Source of the DNA: Epibacterium sp. Ofav1-8
GTDB lineage: Bacteria; Pseudomonadota; Alphaproteobacteria; Rhodobacterales; Rhodobacteraceae
Assembly: GCF_022348185.1 (NCBI RefSeq)
Contig: NZ_JAKRFD010000001.1
Location: 1 to 64,000, forward strand
Direction: 5' to 3'
DNA: 64,000 bases
Part shown: piece by piece, positions 26,931 through 35,997 of the stretch
How the letters are laid out: every line of letters starts with the position of its first letter
Position numbering within the stretch: the first letter of the stretch is position 1
Notes under the pieces: model-generated
Seen by the model: the letters and a program-made list of their open reading frames with translations, nothing else
What the model was told of the DNA's origin: nothing
Databases searched by the model: none
Program-made: the position numbers and the translations under genes

Positions 26931-28976
26931 ATGTCACACGATCCGCTTTTGCAGCCCTTTCAGCTGAAGCATCTGACCCTTCGCAACCGCATTATGACCA
27001 CCAGTCATGAACCGGCCTATCCGGAGGACGGCATGCCCAAGGCGCGCTACCGCGCCTATCATGCGGAGCGTGCAAAGGCCGGGGTGGCGCTGGCGATGAC
27101 GGCGGGATCTGCGGCGGTCTCAAAGGATAGCCCGCCGGTGTTCAACAATATCCTCGCCTACAAGGACGAGGTGGTGCCGTGGATCACCGACCTGACCGAA
27201 GGCTGCCATGAACACGGCTGCGCGGTAATGATCCAGCTGACGCATCTGGGGCGGCGCACGGGGTGGAACAAAGGCGACTGGCTGCCGTCGGTGTCTTCGT
27301 CACGGCACCGCGAACCGGCGCACCGGACCTTTCCCAAGCTTGTCGAGGACTGGGATATCGAGCGTATCATCACGGATTTCGCCGATGCCGCCGAACGCAT
27401 GAAGGCCGGGGGCATGGATGGGATCGAGTTGCAGGCCTATGGTCATCTGATCGACCAGTTCTGGTCGCCGCTGACCAATGATCTGAGCGGCCCCTATGGG
27501 GCGGATACTTTGGAGAACCGTTTGCGGTTCCCGATGGATGTGCTCTCGGCCATTCGCAAGCGGGTGGGGGACGCGTTCATCGTGGGTATGCGGTTCACAG
27601 CGGATGAGGTGCAAAAAGGCGGCATCACCGCAGAGGAGGGGCTGGAAATCACCCGCATCCTGAGCGCAACGGGGCAGGTGGATTTCCTCAATGTGATCAG
27701 AGGGCGCATCCATACCGATCCGGCGATGACCGATGTGATCCCGGTGCAGGGGATGAAATCCGCGCCGCATCTGGATTTTGCAGGCCGCGTCAAAGAGGAA
27801 ACTGACCTGCCGGTGTTTCACGCCGCGCGTATTCCCGACGTCGCCACCGCGCGCCATGCGGTGCAGGCGGGGCTGTTGGATATGGTGGGCATGACGCGGG
27901 CGCATATGGCCGACCCGCATGTGGTGCGCAAAATTCGCGAGGGGCGCGAGGACGATATTCGCCCCTGCGTGGGGGCGACCTATTGTCTGGACCGGATCTA
28001 TCAGGCGGGGGATGCGCTGTGCATTCACAACGCCGCCACCGGGCGTGAATTGACGATGCCGCATGAGATCACAGCCGCTGAGACCTCAAAGAAAGTGGTG
28101 ATCGTCGGCGCAGGCCCGGCGGGGCTGGAGGCGGCGCGCGTCGCAGCCGAGCGCGGGCATAAGGTGGTGGTCTTTGAGGCCCAGCCCGACCCCGGCGGCC
28201 AGATCCGCCTGACCGCGCAATCTCCGCGCCGCCGCGAGATGATCTCCATCATCGACTGGCGCATGGCGCAATGCGCGGCACGGGATGTGCAGTTTCACTT
28301 TAATACCTGGGCCGAGGAAGCCGACGTGCTGGCGGAGACCCCGGATGTGGTCATTATCGCCACCGGGGGGCTGCCCAATCTGGAACTGTTCGAGACCGGG
28401 CAAGAGGCGGCGCATGTGGTCTCGGCCTGGGATCTGATCGCGGGGGATGTGAAACCGGCAGGCCGTGTGTTGATCTATGACGAAAGCGGCGACCACCCCG
28501 GCCTGCAGGCGGCAGAGGTGGCCGCAGAGGCGGGCGCCGAGGTTGAGGTGATGACTCCGGACCGCACCTTTGCGCCCGAGATCATGGCGATGAACCTCGT
28601 GCCTTATATGCGGTCCCTGCAAGATAAGGATGTGACCTTCACCGTGACTCGCCGCCTGTTAGGCGTGGCCCAAAAGGGCAACGAACTGGTTGCCACGATT
28701 GGCACGGATTACAGCGATTTCACCTATGATCAGACCTACGATCAGGTGGTGGTGAACTATGGCACCTTGCCCAATGATGACCTCTATCAGGAGTTGCGTT
28801 CCGCGAGCCTGAACCATGGCGAAGTCGACCATGAGGCGCTCATTGCCGGTCAATCACAGACGGTCAGCCGCAACCCAGATGGTGCGTTTCAGCTGTTTCG
28901 GATCGGCGATGCGGTCTCGGCGCGCAACACCCACGCGGCGATCTACGATGCGCTGCGCCTGATGAAAGACATCTGA
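26931..28976 (+). CDS. NADH:flavin oxidoreductase, N-methylproline demethylase-like
   Basis: A 681-residue fusion of an old-yellow-enzyme FMN barrel (residues about 1-345) with a flavin/NAD(P)-binding domain (VVIVGAGPAGLEAARVAAERG at about 385) and a second dinucleotide domain. This is the trimethylamine dehydrogenase/dienoyl-CoA reductase architecture. Between the domains is CVGATYCLDRIYQAGDALC, where the usual C-x2-C-x3-C-x11-C iron-sulfur pattern has lost one Cys. This feature and overall look match N-methylproline (stachydrine pathway) demethylases. The adjacent ABC transporter and ProC-like protein support N-methyl amino-acid breakdown. The substrate is unproven. Confidence 0.75.
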   Translation: MSHDPLLQPFQLKHLTLRNRIMTTSHEPAYPEDGMPKARYRAYHAERAKAGVALAMTAGSAAVSKDSPPVFNNILAYKDEVVPWITDLTEGCHEHGCAVMIQLTHLGRRTGWNKGDWLPSVSSSRHREPAHRTFPKLVEDWDIERIITDFADAAERMKAGGMDGIELQAYGHLIDQFWSPLTNDLSGPYGADTLENRLRFPMDVLSAIRKRVGDAFIVGMRFTADEVQKGGITAEEGLEITRILSATGQVDFLNVIRGRIHTDPAMTDVIPVQGMKSAPHLDFAGRVKEETDLPVFHAARIPDVATARHAVQAGLLDMVGMTRAHMADPHVVRKIREGREDDIRPCVGATYCLDRIYQAGDALCIHNAATGRELTMPHEITAAETSKKVVIVGAGPAGLEAARVAAERGHKVVVFEAQPDPGGQIRLTAQSPRRREMISIIDWRMAQCAARDVQFHFNTWAEEADVLAETPDVVIIATGGLPNLELFETGQEAAHVVSAWDLIAGDVKPAGRVLIYDESGDHPGLQAAEVAAEAGAEVEVMTPDRTFAPEIMAMNLVPYMRSLQDKDVTFTVTRRLLGVAQKGNELVATIGTDYSDFTYDQTYDQVVVNYGTLPNDDLYQELRSASLNHGEVDHEALIAGQSQTVSRNPDGAFQLFRIGDAVSARNTHAAIYDALRLMKDI

Positions 28977-28999
28977 GCACGCAGCCTCCATCCATTCTG

Positions 29000-31102
29000 T
29001 CAGACCGCCCTGGAGGTGGTCTGGCGCCCCTCGCGGGCCTCAAGCCATTCGGTCACCGCTTGCTGTGGCATCGGGCGTGCGATGCCGTAGCCCTGAAAGC
29101 GGCTGCACCCCAGCGCCAGCAGCTTGTCCTGCTCCACCTCGGTTTCGACACCTTCGGCCAGGCATTCGATGCCGAGGTTGCGGCACAGGTCGATCATCGT
29201 GCGCAGGATCATTTCCTGTTCGGCGTCCTGATCGACGCCGGATACAAAGTCACGATCCACCTTGACCCCGTCGACCTTGAATCGACGCAGGTTGGAGATC
29301 GAGGCATGTCCGGTGCCAAAGTCATCCAGCTCGATCCGATAGCCGCGTGCCTGGAGCTGGGAAATGGTGTTCAGGGCCGGGTCCACACCGTCGCTGAACA
29401 ACACGCTTTCCAGTACTTCGATGGCAATGTCCTTGGGCTGGAGGTTCGCCGCAAAAAGCGCATCGTCGAGATATTCCACCAGACCACCATCGCGCAGCTG
29501 CTTGGCCGAGAAATTGACGCTGACACAAGGCGCGGGCAGGCCGCGGCGCCGCCAGTCCTGCAGGGCGGCAATGGCATCTGACACGATCCGCTCCGTCAAC
29601 CGGTCCCCGAGGCCATGTTCGAAGGCCAGCGTGATGAAGACACCGGGGTCGAGCATGCCACGTTCGGGGTGATGCCAGCGCGCCAGTGCTTCGAACCCGA
29701 TGACCTCATCCGTATGGCCATCGATCTGGGGTTGGAAGAACGCGGTGATCTCGCCCTGCTCCAAACCACGCCGCAGATCCTTGAGCAGCGCCATGTTGCC
29801 CTCGAATTTGGCACGCGTGGCATCGTTGTAGAAAGACGCCCGCCCGCGGCCCTTGCTCTTGGCGACATAGAGCGCGATGTCGGCATTGGACAGGATGCGG
29901 GCGGGATCTTCTTCGCTGTCGTCGGCAAAGGCGATGCCGATACTGGCCCCGACGTTGATGAACTCACCCCAGACCTCGATCGGCTGCGACACCGCTTCGA
30001 TCACGGATTGGGCAAAGCTCCGCAAGGTGCCCTCGTCGCCGGGGTTTTGCAGAACAATGACAAACTCGTCTCCGCCAACGCGCGCGGTCAGATCCTCCGG
30101 GCCGACCTGTCGCTGCATCGCCCGGGCGGCATGACGCAGGATTTCGTCGCCGGCGGCGTGGCCCATCAGATCGTTGATCTGCTTGAACCGGTCCAGATCG
30201 ACATGCAGGATCGCTGCCGGTCGGGTGCTGTCCGGCGCCTCCGCCAGACGACGTTGCAGGTATTCCTGCAGAGCCCGGCGATTGGGCAGGTTGGTCAGTT
30301 GGTCGTGCAGCGCCAGATGCTCAATGCGTGATTTTGCGGCGCTCAGATCCTGCAGCGTATGAGAGAAGGCCGCCACACCGCGCGCAATCTGCCCGACCTC
30401 GTCCTCGCGGGTCAGGTCGCGGACGGTGGTGTCATAGTTGCCGTTGCGAATGCTCTCCATGGCAGCGGCCAGCCGCGTGAGGGAGGACACGAGATGGCTG
30501 CCGAACCCGAGAAACATGGAACCGGCAATCAGAAACACCACGATCATCGCCGCAAACACGATCACAACCTGACGGGCGTATTTGCGGCGCTCGCTGCGAT
30601 TGGTCTGGAGCGCGCTGGCCCGTACTTCCTGCTCCAGGGCAACAAGGTCAAGCTCCAGCCTCCGGGCCAGGCGTTCGAGGCGACTGTGCGAGGGCACATG
30701 GGTATCGGCAATCAGGCCAAGCGCGATCGAGGCTTCGGTGTTCCAGGCGTCAAACTGTTGTGCCACGCGTTGGGTCATGGCCTTCTGGCGCTGCGAGCCC
30801 TCGCTGGTCTCCAGAATGGACCATACGGCCTGAAACCCGTCTACGAACTGCCCATGACGGCGGGAAACCCGGGCGGAGGGGGGAACGGTGTTGAACTCAA
30901 GAAAGCGGGACAGCTGCGTTTCGATTTCTTCCCGGATGCGTTGGGCACGTTCGGTGGCTTGTAGCGTCTTCAGCGTTGTGCTGTCGGATTTCTGGATGGC
31001 GTTCTGCGTCTGGATCGCAGCAAGCGACAGGCAGGACGCGGCAACGATGCCGATGAGGATCAGCAACACAATTGGTCCCAGAATACGGCGTTTGATCGAC
31101 AT
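29000..31102 (-). CDS. membrane GGDEF-EAL cyclic-di-GMP turnover protein
   Basis: The start is set at 31102 (MSIKRRILG, with AAGGA upstream) so that the first membrane span (residues about 7-32) is N-terminal. A periplasmic helical domain (33-175), second span (about 178-202) and HAMP-like linker follow. The GGDEF domain has intact RVGGDEF (343-347); no RxxD inhibitory site is visible. The EAL domain has GFEALARWHH (EAL 471-473), and later conserved FGTGHASISNLRRFKVDGVKVDRDFV. Both activities are possible; many such tandems use one only. It is 10 nt downstream of a dihaem peroxidase gene, suggesting a redox or oxidative input. Confidence 0.88.
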   Translation of the reverse strand: MSIKRRILGPIVLLILIGIVAASCLSLAAIQTQNAIQKSDSTTLKTLQATERAQRIREEIETQLSRFLEFNTVPPSARVSRRHGQFVDGFQAVWSILETSEGSQRQKAMTQRVAQQFDAWNTEASIALGLIADTHVPSHSRLERLARRLELDLVALEQEVRASALQTNRSERRKYARQVVIVFAAMIVVFLIAGSMFLGFGSHLVSSLTRLAAAMESIRNGNYDTTVRDLTREDEVGQIARGVAAFSHTLQDLSAAKSRIEHLALHDQLTNLPNRRALQEYLQRRLAEAPDSTRPAAILHVDLDRFKQINDLMGHAAGDEILRHAARAMQRQVGPEDLTARVGGDEFVIVLQNPGDEGTLRSFAQSVIEAVSQPIEVWGEFINVGASIGIAFADDSEEDPARILSNADIALYVAKSKGRGRASFYNDATRAKFEGNMALLKDLRRGLEQGEITAFFQPQIDGHTDEVIGFEALARWHHPERGMLDPGVFITLAFEHGLGDRLTERIVSDAIAALQDWRRRGLPAPCVSVNFSAKQLRDGGLVEYLDDALFAANLQPKDIAIEVLESVLFSDGVDPALNTISQLQARGYRIELDDFGTGHASISNLRRFKVDGVKVDRDFVSGVDQDAEQEMILRTMIDLCRNLGIECLAEGVETEVEQDKLLALGCSRFQGYGIARPMPQQAVTEWLEAREGRQTTSRAV

Positions 31103-31112
31103 AGGGGGTCCT

Positions 31113-32105
31113 TCAATCCACAGGCAGCGAGGGTGCCGAGACATGCGGGTCATACGCCGTCAGTGTTTCAAGGAAGGCGAGCAGGTCATTGACGTTGCGG
31201 TCCGACAACCCGTCCAGCGGCGCAATGTCGTTCTGCCGGTCCGGATGCGGAACACCGCCGCTGCGGTAATGCGCGATCACGTCGCGCAGCGTGGTCAGGC
31301 TGCCGTCATGCATGTAGGGGGCCCGCAGGGCGATATTGCGCAGCCCCGGGGTTTTGAAGTGATACTGCATCTCCGGATCCAGGAGGCCACGGCCACTGTC
31401 ATCGCTGGCCAGTCCGATCGTGTGAAACCCGTGATCGGTGAAGGCCCAGCTCTGGTGGCAGCTGCTGCACCGCCCGACCCCGGTAAAGACCTCAAAGCCG
31501 CGTTTGGCGGAGGTGGAAATCGCCTCCTCGTCCCCTTCGATCCAATCGTCGAAGGGCGACCATCCGGACCGCAGGGTGCGGAGATAGGTGGCCAGGGCAG
31601 CCACGATGTTGTCCTGGGTCAGGCCGTCTTCGGGAAATGCGATCTCGAAATAGCGGCGATACCCGGAAATCGCCTCCAGCCGCCGCACCACCTGCCGCAT
31701 GCTTGAATTCATCTTGAGCGGATGGGTGATCGGCCCAACGACCTGCAGTTCAAGGCTGCCGACCCGCCCGTCCCAGAAGAAATGCTCTGACTCTGCCAGG
31801 TTCTCGATCGTGGGCGTGTGCCGTTCCAGCGCCTGATTCATCGCGCCCACCGCCCGCGACGCCGGGGTTTCCCACCCGAAGGAGGGGTTGTGACAGGTGG
31901 CACAGCTGAGATTCTGCGCGCCCGACAGGCGGGTGTCAAAGAACAGCATTTTGCCAAGCGCTGCTTTTTGCGGGGAATAGGGATTGGTCTCGGGAAAGGC
32001 GATGCGGGCGGGGCGCTCAAACCCGACTCGCAGGTCGTGAAAGGTGGCCGCTGCCAGCAGGAGGACGCTGCACAGCAAAAAAGAGAGGGTCTTGATGAGA
32101 TGCAC
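31113..32105 (-). CDS. dihaem cytochrome c peroxidase / MauG-like protein
   Basis: 330 residues with an N-terminal signal (FLLCSVLLLAAATF). Two haem-c motifs: CATCH (residues 68-72) and CSSCH (213-217), the spacing of bacterial CcpA/MauG enzymes. Family landmarks are LGKMLFFDTRLS and the C-terminal LRNIALRAPYMHDGSLTTLRDVIAHY. It is periplasmic and reduces hydrogen peroxide or performs MauG-type oxidation. No methylamine dehydrogenase genes are near, so peroxidase is preferred. It is co-transcribed with the GGDEF-EAL gene. Confidence 0.85.
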   Translation of the reverse strand: MHLIKTLSFLLCSVLLLAAATFHDLRVGFERPARIAFPETNPYSPQKAALGKMLFFDTRLSGAQNLSCATCHNPSFGWETPASRAVGAMNQALERHTPTIENLAESEHFFWDGRVGSLELQVVGPITHPLKMNSSMRQVVRRLEAISGYRRYFEIAFPEDGLTQDNIVAALATYLRTLRSGWSPFDDWIEGDEEAISTSAKRGFEVFTGVGRCSSCHQSWAFTDHGFHTIGLASDDSGRGLLDPEMQYHFKTPGLRNIALRAPYMHDGSLTTLRDVIAHYRSGGVPHPDRQNDIAPLDGLSDRNVNDLLAFLETLTAYDPHVSAPSLPVD

Positions 32106-32662
32106 GGCTGCTTTCCCCGGAGCCTTGAACAGCGTTGAATTGCCGTTCAGCGTGAGGTTGCGCCCGTGAAAAAACAGTTTATTCCAACCGCGAGAACCCG
32201 GTTAGTTCTTTGAAAAACAAATTAAATCCTCGGTCTAATTTATCTCTTCTCGACCTCTATCGCCTGATGGACGGCTGCTGAAACACCCGGATCAGGTGCC
32301 CGAGTCATGGCGGATGCACCGGTTTCAGAAGTCACGGCACATTCGAGAAAAGTATATTCCAAACAGGAGGTTGCTGGCTGTTCGCTCACCACGCCAAAGC
32401 GGCCAAATGGTGCTGGAGATCGGTGCTGAAGGGGCCGCGCGAACACGGCGCTCTTTTGCAATTTGACTCGCATTTTAGATATATACGCCGACATTTTAGC
32501 TCTTCATTAGCATCCTCACGGCAAGAGTTGGCCTGCATCTTATTGAGTTTGTTGTGGTGGCCAAAGCGCCCCGCACGTTCAGAAAGACGAGAGAGAAACC
32601 CCATAACGGGGCAAGGAAATACATCGGGGCCAAAGTGCTCCTTGCTCAAAGGAACTCATGCT
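32106..32662. promoter_or_regulatory. 557-bp AT-richer gap upstream of flagellin
   Basis: The gap holds no convincing gene. It is visibly AT-richer than its surroundings (for example 32210-32250 and 32455-32510). It must contain the peroxidase promoter and a long flagellin leader. A possible short hairpin CCCC-ATAAC-GGGG (32599-32611) precedes the flagellin ribosome-binding site AAAGGAA. I cannot define a flagellar sigma-factor promoter with confidence. Confidence 0.4.
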
Positions 32663-33508
32663 ATGTCCAGCATTTTGACAAACAATGGTGCAATGGTCGC
32701 CCTGCAGACGCTGAAGTCTGTGAATATGAACCTCACCGACACACAGAACGCGATTTCCACCGGTAAGGAAATCGGCACCGCCAAGGATAACGCCGCGGTT
32801 TGGGCGATTTCCAAGACCATGGAATCCGACATCGCGAGTTTTGAAGCGATCGAGGAAGGTCTGGCCATGGGCGATGCGACCGTTGCGGTTGCTTCGGCAG
32901 GGGCCGAGCAGATCGTTGAAAAGCTTGTGGAAATCAAGGAACTGATCGTTTCTGCCCAGGCTGAGAACGTCGACCACGACAAGATCCAGACCGACATTGA
33001 TTCCAAGGTGGATCAGATCGAATCGATCATTTCCGCGGCGCAGTTCAACGGCGCCAACCTGCTGGCCAACACGATCGACGGCACGGCAACCGAAATGGGT
33101 GTTCTGGCCTCGCTGGATCGCGTCGGCGCCGGTGGCACCGTGACCTCGGTGGATATTACCATCGCGGCGCAGGGCTTCGAATCCAGTCTGAACCTGTCCA
33201 CCAGCCTGACCACGATCACCGATACGGCAACCGCCGAATCCGCTCTGGCAGAGATCGAGGTCTATCTCCAGACTGCCATCTCCGGTGCTGCTGCCCTCGG
33301 GGCCGCCTCTGCGCGGATCGACGATCAGTCCCAGTTCGTGACCGACCTTGTCGACTCCATGACCCTCGGGGTCTCGACAATGACGGATACCGACATGGAA
33401 GAAGCATCGGCCCGATTGTCGGCGCTACAGACCCAACAGGAGCTGGCGGTGCAATCGCTCGGCATTGCGAACGAAGCGCCACAGGCCCTGCTACAGTTGT
33501 TCAACTAA
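32663..33508 (+). CDS. flagellin
   Basis: 281 residues from MSSILTNNGAMVALQTLKSVN, with AAAGGAAC upstream. The N-terminal D0/D1 segment (NLTDTQNAISTGKEIGTAKDNAAVWAISKTM) and the C-terminal D1/D0 segment (ASARIDDQSQFVTDLVDSM, ending AVQSLGIANEAPQALLQLF) are intact, with a short variable centre. This is the compact flagellin usual in Rhodobacterales. No other flagellar gene is within the window, so it is transcribed alone and ends in a strong terminator. Confidence 0.95.
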   Translation: MSSILTNNGAMVALQTLKSVNMNLTDTQNAISTGKEIGTAKDNAAVWAISKTMESDIASFEAIEEGLAMGDATVAVASAGAEQIVEKLVEIKELIVSAQAENVDHDKIQTDIDSKVDQIESIISAAQFNGANLLANTIDGTATEMGVLASLDRVGAGGTVTSVDITIAAQGFESSLNLSTSLTTITDTATAESALAEIEVYLQTAISGAAALGAASARIDDQSQFVTDLVDSMTLGVSTMTDTDMEEASARLSALQTQQELAVQSLGIANEAPQALLQLFN

Positions 33509-33541
33509 CCGTCTGAACCATACGATGAAGGTCACACTTCA

Positions 33542-33566
33542 GGGGCGCGTTTCGCGCCCCTTTTTT
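33542..33566 (+). terminator. Rho-independent terminator of flagellin
   Basis: Perfect 8-bp stem GGGGCGCG/CGCGCCCC with loop TTT followed directly by six Ts, 34 nt after the flagellin stop. It is the clearest intrinsic terminator in the window. Confidence 0.92.
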
Positions 33567-33602
33567 GCATGAGGCAGCGCCTCGCGCGTCTTCGATCCGG
33601 CA

Positions 33603-33992
33603 TCAGGCGACCGGTTTATACGCCGTCACATCGATTTCGATCTTGGCGTCGACCATCAACTGCGAGCGCACCGTCGAGCGTGCCGGAGCGCCGTTGGGGA
33701 AATAGCTCGCGTAGACCCGGTTGAAGGTCCAGAAATCACGCGGATCATCAAGCCAGACATTGACCTTGGCCACGTCGTCCAGCGTGCAGCCCGCCTGCGC
33801 CAGTACGGCGATCACGTTTTCCATGGTGCGCTTGGTCTGTGCCTCGATGCCGCCGGGCTCAATCTCGCCCCGTTCATTCATCGCGACCTGACCGGAAATA
33901 AAGACAAAATCTCCAGCGCGGGTGGCCGGGGAAAACGGCAGGTTCTGCCCGCCTGCGCCAGTGCGCTCTGCGCCGATACGTTCAATTGTCAT
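33603..33992 (-). CDS. RidA family enamine/imine deaminase
   Basis: 129 residues. Family features: LPFSPATRAGDFVFISGQVA near the N-terminus, TKRTMENVIAVLAQAGCTLDDVAKVNVWL, and the substrate-binding Arg in APARSTVRSQLMVDAKIEIDV. RidA proteins hydrolyse reactive 2-aminoacrylate-type enamines made by PLP-dependent dehydratases. It is the last gene of the TRAP operon, which also encodes such a PLP enzyme, so it probably clears that enzyme's product. Confidence 0.9.
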   Translation of the reverse strand: MTIERIGAERTGAGGQNLPFSPATRAGDFVFISGQVAMNERGEIEPGGIEAQTKRTMENVIAVLAQAGCTLDDVAKVNVWLDDPRDFWTFNRVYASYFPNGAPARSTVRSQLMVDAKIEIDVTAYKPVA

Positions 33993-34018
33993 GAGGAGTC
34001 TCCTGATAGTTTGGGAGT

Positions 34019-34945
34019 TTAGCCCCGCACCGCCTGTTCAAGGGCGTTGCGAGTTTGGGAAAGGGGCGGGATCGGTGTCACGGCACCAAATCCGGTGGTC
34101 GAGAGCGCGGCTGCCATATTGGCATGCTCGGCTGCGGCGAATGGATCGTCGGTTGCCAGAAGGCGCGCGAGGAAAGCGCCGTTGAAACAGTCACCTGCGC
34201 CGGTGGCGTCTTTGGCCGCGACGCGGTGCCCGGACAGCCTGCGTTGCGCGCCGTCGACAGAGATCAGCACGCCCTCAGCCCCCAGCGTCAGGGCCACGAT
34301 GCGCGGGCCGAGGTCGTGATAGAACCTGGCAATGTCCTCAGCCGTGTTCAGGCCCGTCAATTGCCGTGCGTCATCCAGACCCGGCAGCGCAATGTCACAG
34401 GTCGCCATGCAGCGATGTGTCGTCTCGCGGGCCACGTCCAGCGACCAGAGCGCAAGGCGCAGGTTCGGATCAAAGGCAAACATGCCGCCTGCGGCGCGCG
34501 TGAGTGCTGCGGCCTCGGTCACGGCGTCCTGCATGCTGGGGGACACAGCAAGGCTGATGCCCGAGGCGTAAAAGATCGGGCCGTTCTGCAAGGCTGCGCG
34601 CGGCAGATCCGCGGGGGCGAGGCGTGAGGCGGCTGATCCCTTGCGCCGATAGGTGAAGTGATGACCGTCCGCATCGTGGGTCACGAAATAGACGCCGGTC
34701 TCTTCTCCGGTGGCGCGGGTGACATGCGCGGTCGAGACGCCCTCGTCAGACCACAGATCGCCAAGGGCCGCCCCAAAGGGATCATCGCCGACACGGGTGA
34801 TCATTCCTGCGCGCGCGCCCTGTCGGGCAGCGGCGATGGCGACGTTTGACACATCACCGCCAAAGCCCATCGCAAAGGAACCGTCAGGCGTCTGGTTGAA
34901 CTCCACCAATGGCTCGCCAAGGCATAGAATCTGAGCACTGCTCAC
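34019..34945 (-). CDS. PfkB family sugar kinase, 2-keto-3-deoxygluconate kinase-like
   Basis: 308 residues. The PfkB signatures are GFGGDVSNVAIAAARQGARAGMITRVGDDPFG near the start and DATGAGDCFNGAFLARLL near the end, holding the catalytic Asp and anion hole. The opening ILCLGEPLVEFNQ resembles KdgK-type kinases. It would phosphorylate a keto-deoxy sugar acid released in the pathway. The gene starts inside the end of the PLP-enzyme gene (4-nt overlap). Confidence 0.85.
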   Translation of the reverse strand: MSSAQILCLGEPLVEFNQTPDGSFAMGFGGDVSNVAIAAARQGARAGMITRVGDDPFGAALGDLWSDEGVSTAHVTRATGEETGVYFVTHDADGHHFTYRRKGSAASRLAPADLPRAALQNGPIFYASGISLAVSPSMQDAVTEAAALTRAAGGMFAFDPNLRLALWSLDVARETTHRCMATCDIALPGLDDARQLTGLNTAEDIARFYHDLGPRIVALTLGAEGVLISVDGAQRRLSGHRVAAKDATGAGDCFNGAFLARLLATDDPFAAAEHANMAAALSTTGFGAVTPIPPLSQTRNALEQAVRG

Positions 34946-35997
34946 CAGACTTGCCCCCGCGCGGCGACGGGTTCGGTGCCGATGATCGCATCGCTGCGCA
35001 TCAGCGTGACATGGTCGAGCATGTTCGACACCACGCAGGCATGATTGGGCACGATCCGGAGTTGGTCGCCAACCCGAAGCCCGGTTGGCTGATCCGAGGT
35101 GATCCGGCCATGCTCTTCACTCAGTTGATCAATTTTCAGATCGGGGTGCCCCAGAACGTGACCAAAGCCATCGAGACCAAGCAAATCCGAGGTCAGAACT
35201 TTGGACCCTGCGTCAATGATTGCGCGGGTCTTTGACGGGGTGGAAACCACCGTCGCCAGAACCGTCAGGGCGCAATCGTCCCAGTCGCAGGTGCCACGCG
35301 TCACCAAGGAGCGGTCGTTGTAGATATAGGTCCCGATCCGGTATTCGGTGGCGAGTGGCATATGGTGGGCGCGCCACATATCGGGTGATCCGCCAGAGGA
35401 AATCACTTCTACTGTCAGGTCCGTGGCCTCAATCAAATCCTTGGCTTCGGCGAGCCATGTGGTGACCTGCGTCGCACCCCCCGTCGGCGGGTAGGTCATC
35501 AGCCCCGCAAAGCGCAGACCGGGGGCGGCATTGATCGCCAACGCCAGCTCCAACGCCTCTGCCGGAGTTTCCACACCGCAACGGTCCGCGCCGGTATTAC
35601 ACTCGACCAGCACCGGGAGCGGGGTTTTTGCATCCGCAAACCCTGCACTCAGCCCTTCGACAACAGCGGCATTATCCGCCACGACGGACAGGCGCACCTG
35701 TTCCGACAGGGCGCGCAGCCGTGCGACCTTGTCCTGACCGAGGATATTATAGGTGATCAGAATATCACGCATATCGCCACCCGCGATCATGGCTTCGGCT
35801 TCGGTGATTTTCTGACAGGTGATGCCGATGGCACCCTGTTCAATCTGATATTCTGCCAGACGCGGCAGTTTGTGGGTTTTGATATGCGGACGAAGCTGCA
35901 GGCCGTGGCTGTCGCAATAGTCCTGAAAGGCGCGGACATTGGCCTCTGCGATGTTCAGATCGACGAGGACAGCGGGGGTGTCGATGGGCAAGGTCAT
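34942..35997 (-). CDS. DSD1-family PLP enzyme (D-threonine aldolase / D-serine or D-glucosaminate dehydratase type)
   Basis: 351 residues, fold type III. The N-terminal alanine-racemase-like barrel carries the PLP lysine in LRPHIKTHKLPRLAEYQ (about residues 36-52). The C-terminal domain has the metal-binding His-x-Cys pair in RIVPNHACVVSNMLDHV. These enzymes act on D-threonine, D-serine or D-glucosaminate. The partners KDG-like kinase and RidA fit a dehydratase. The start overlaps the M81 stop by 1 nt. Confidence 0.85.
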   Translation of the reverse strand: MTLPIDTPAVLVDLNIAEANVRAFQDYCDSHGLQLRPHIKTHKLPRLAEYQIEQGAIGITCQKITEAEAMIAGGDMRDILITYNILGQDKVARLRALSEQVRLSVVADNAAVVEGLSAGFADAKTPLPVLVECNTGADRCGVETPAEALELALAINAAPGLRFAGLMTYPPTGGATQVTTWLAEAKDLIEATDLTVEVISSGGSPDMWRAHHMPLATEYRIGTYIYNDRSLVTRGTCDWDDCALTVLATVVSTPSKTRAIIDAGSKVLTSDLLGLDGFGHVLGHPDLKIDQLSEEHGRITSDQPTGLRVGDQLRIVPNHACVVSNMLDHVTLMRSDAIIGTEPVAARGQVW

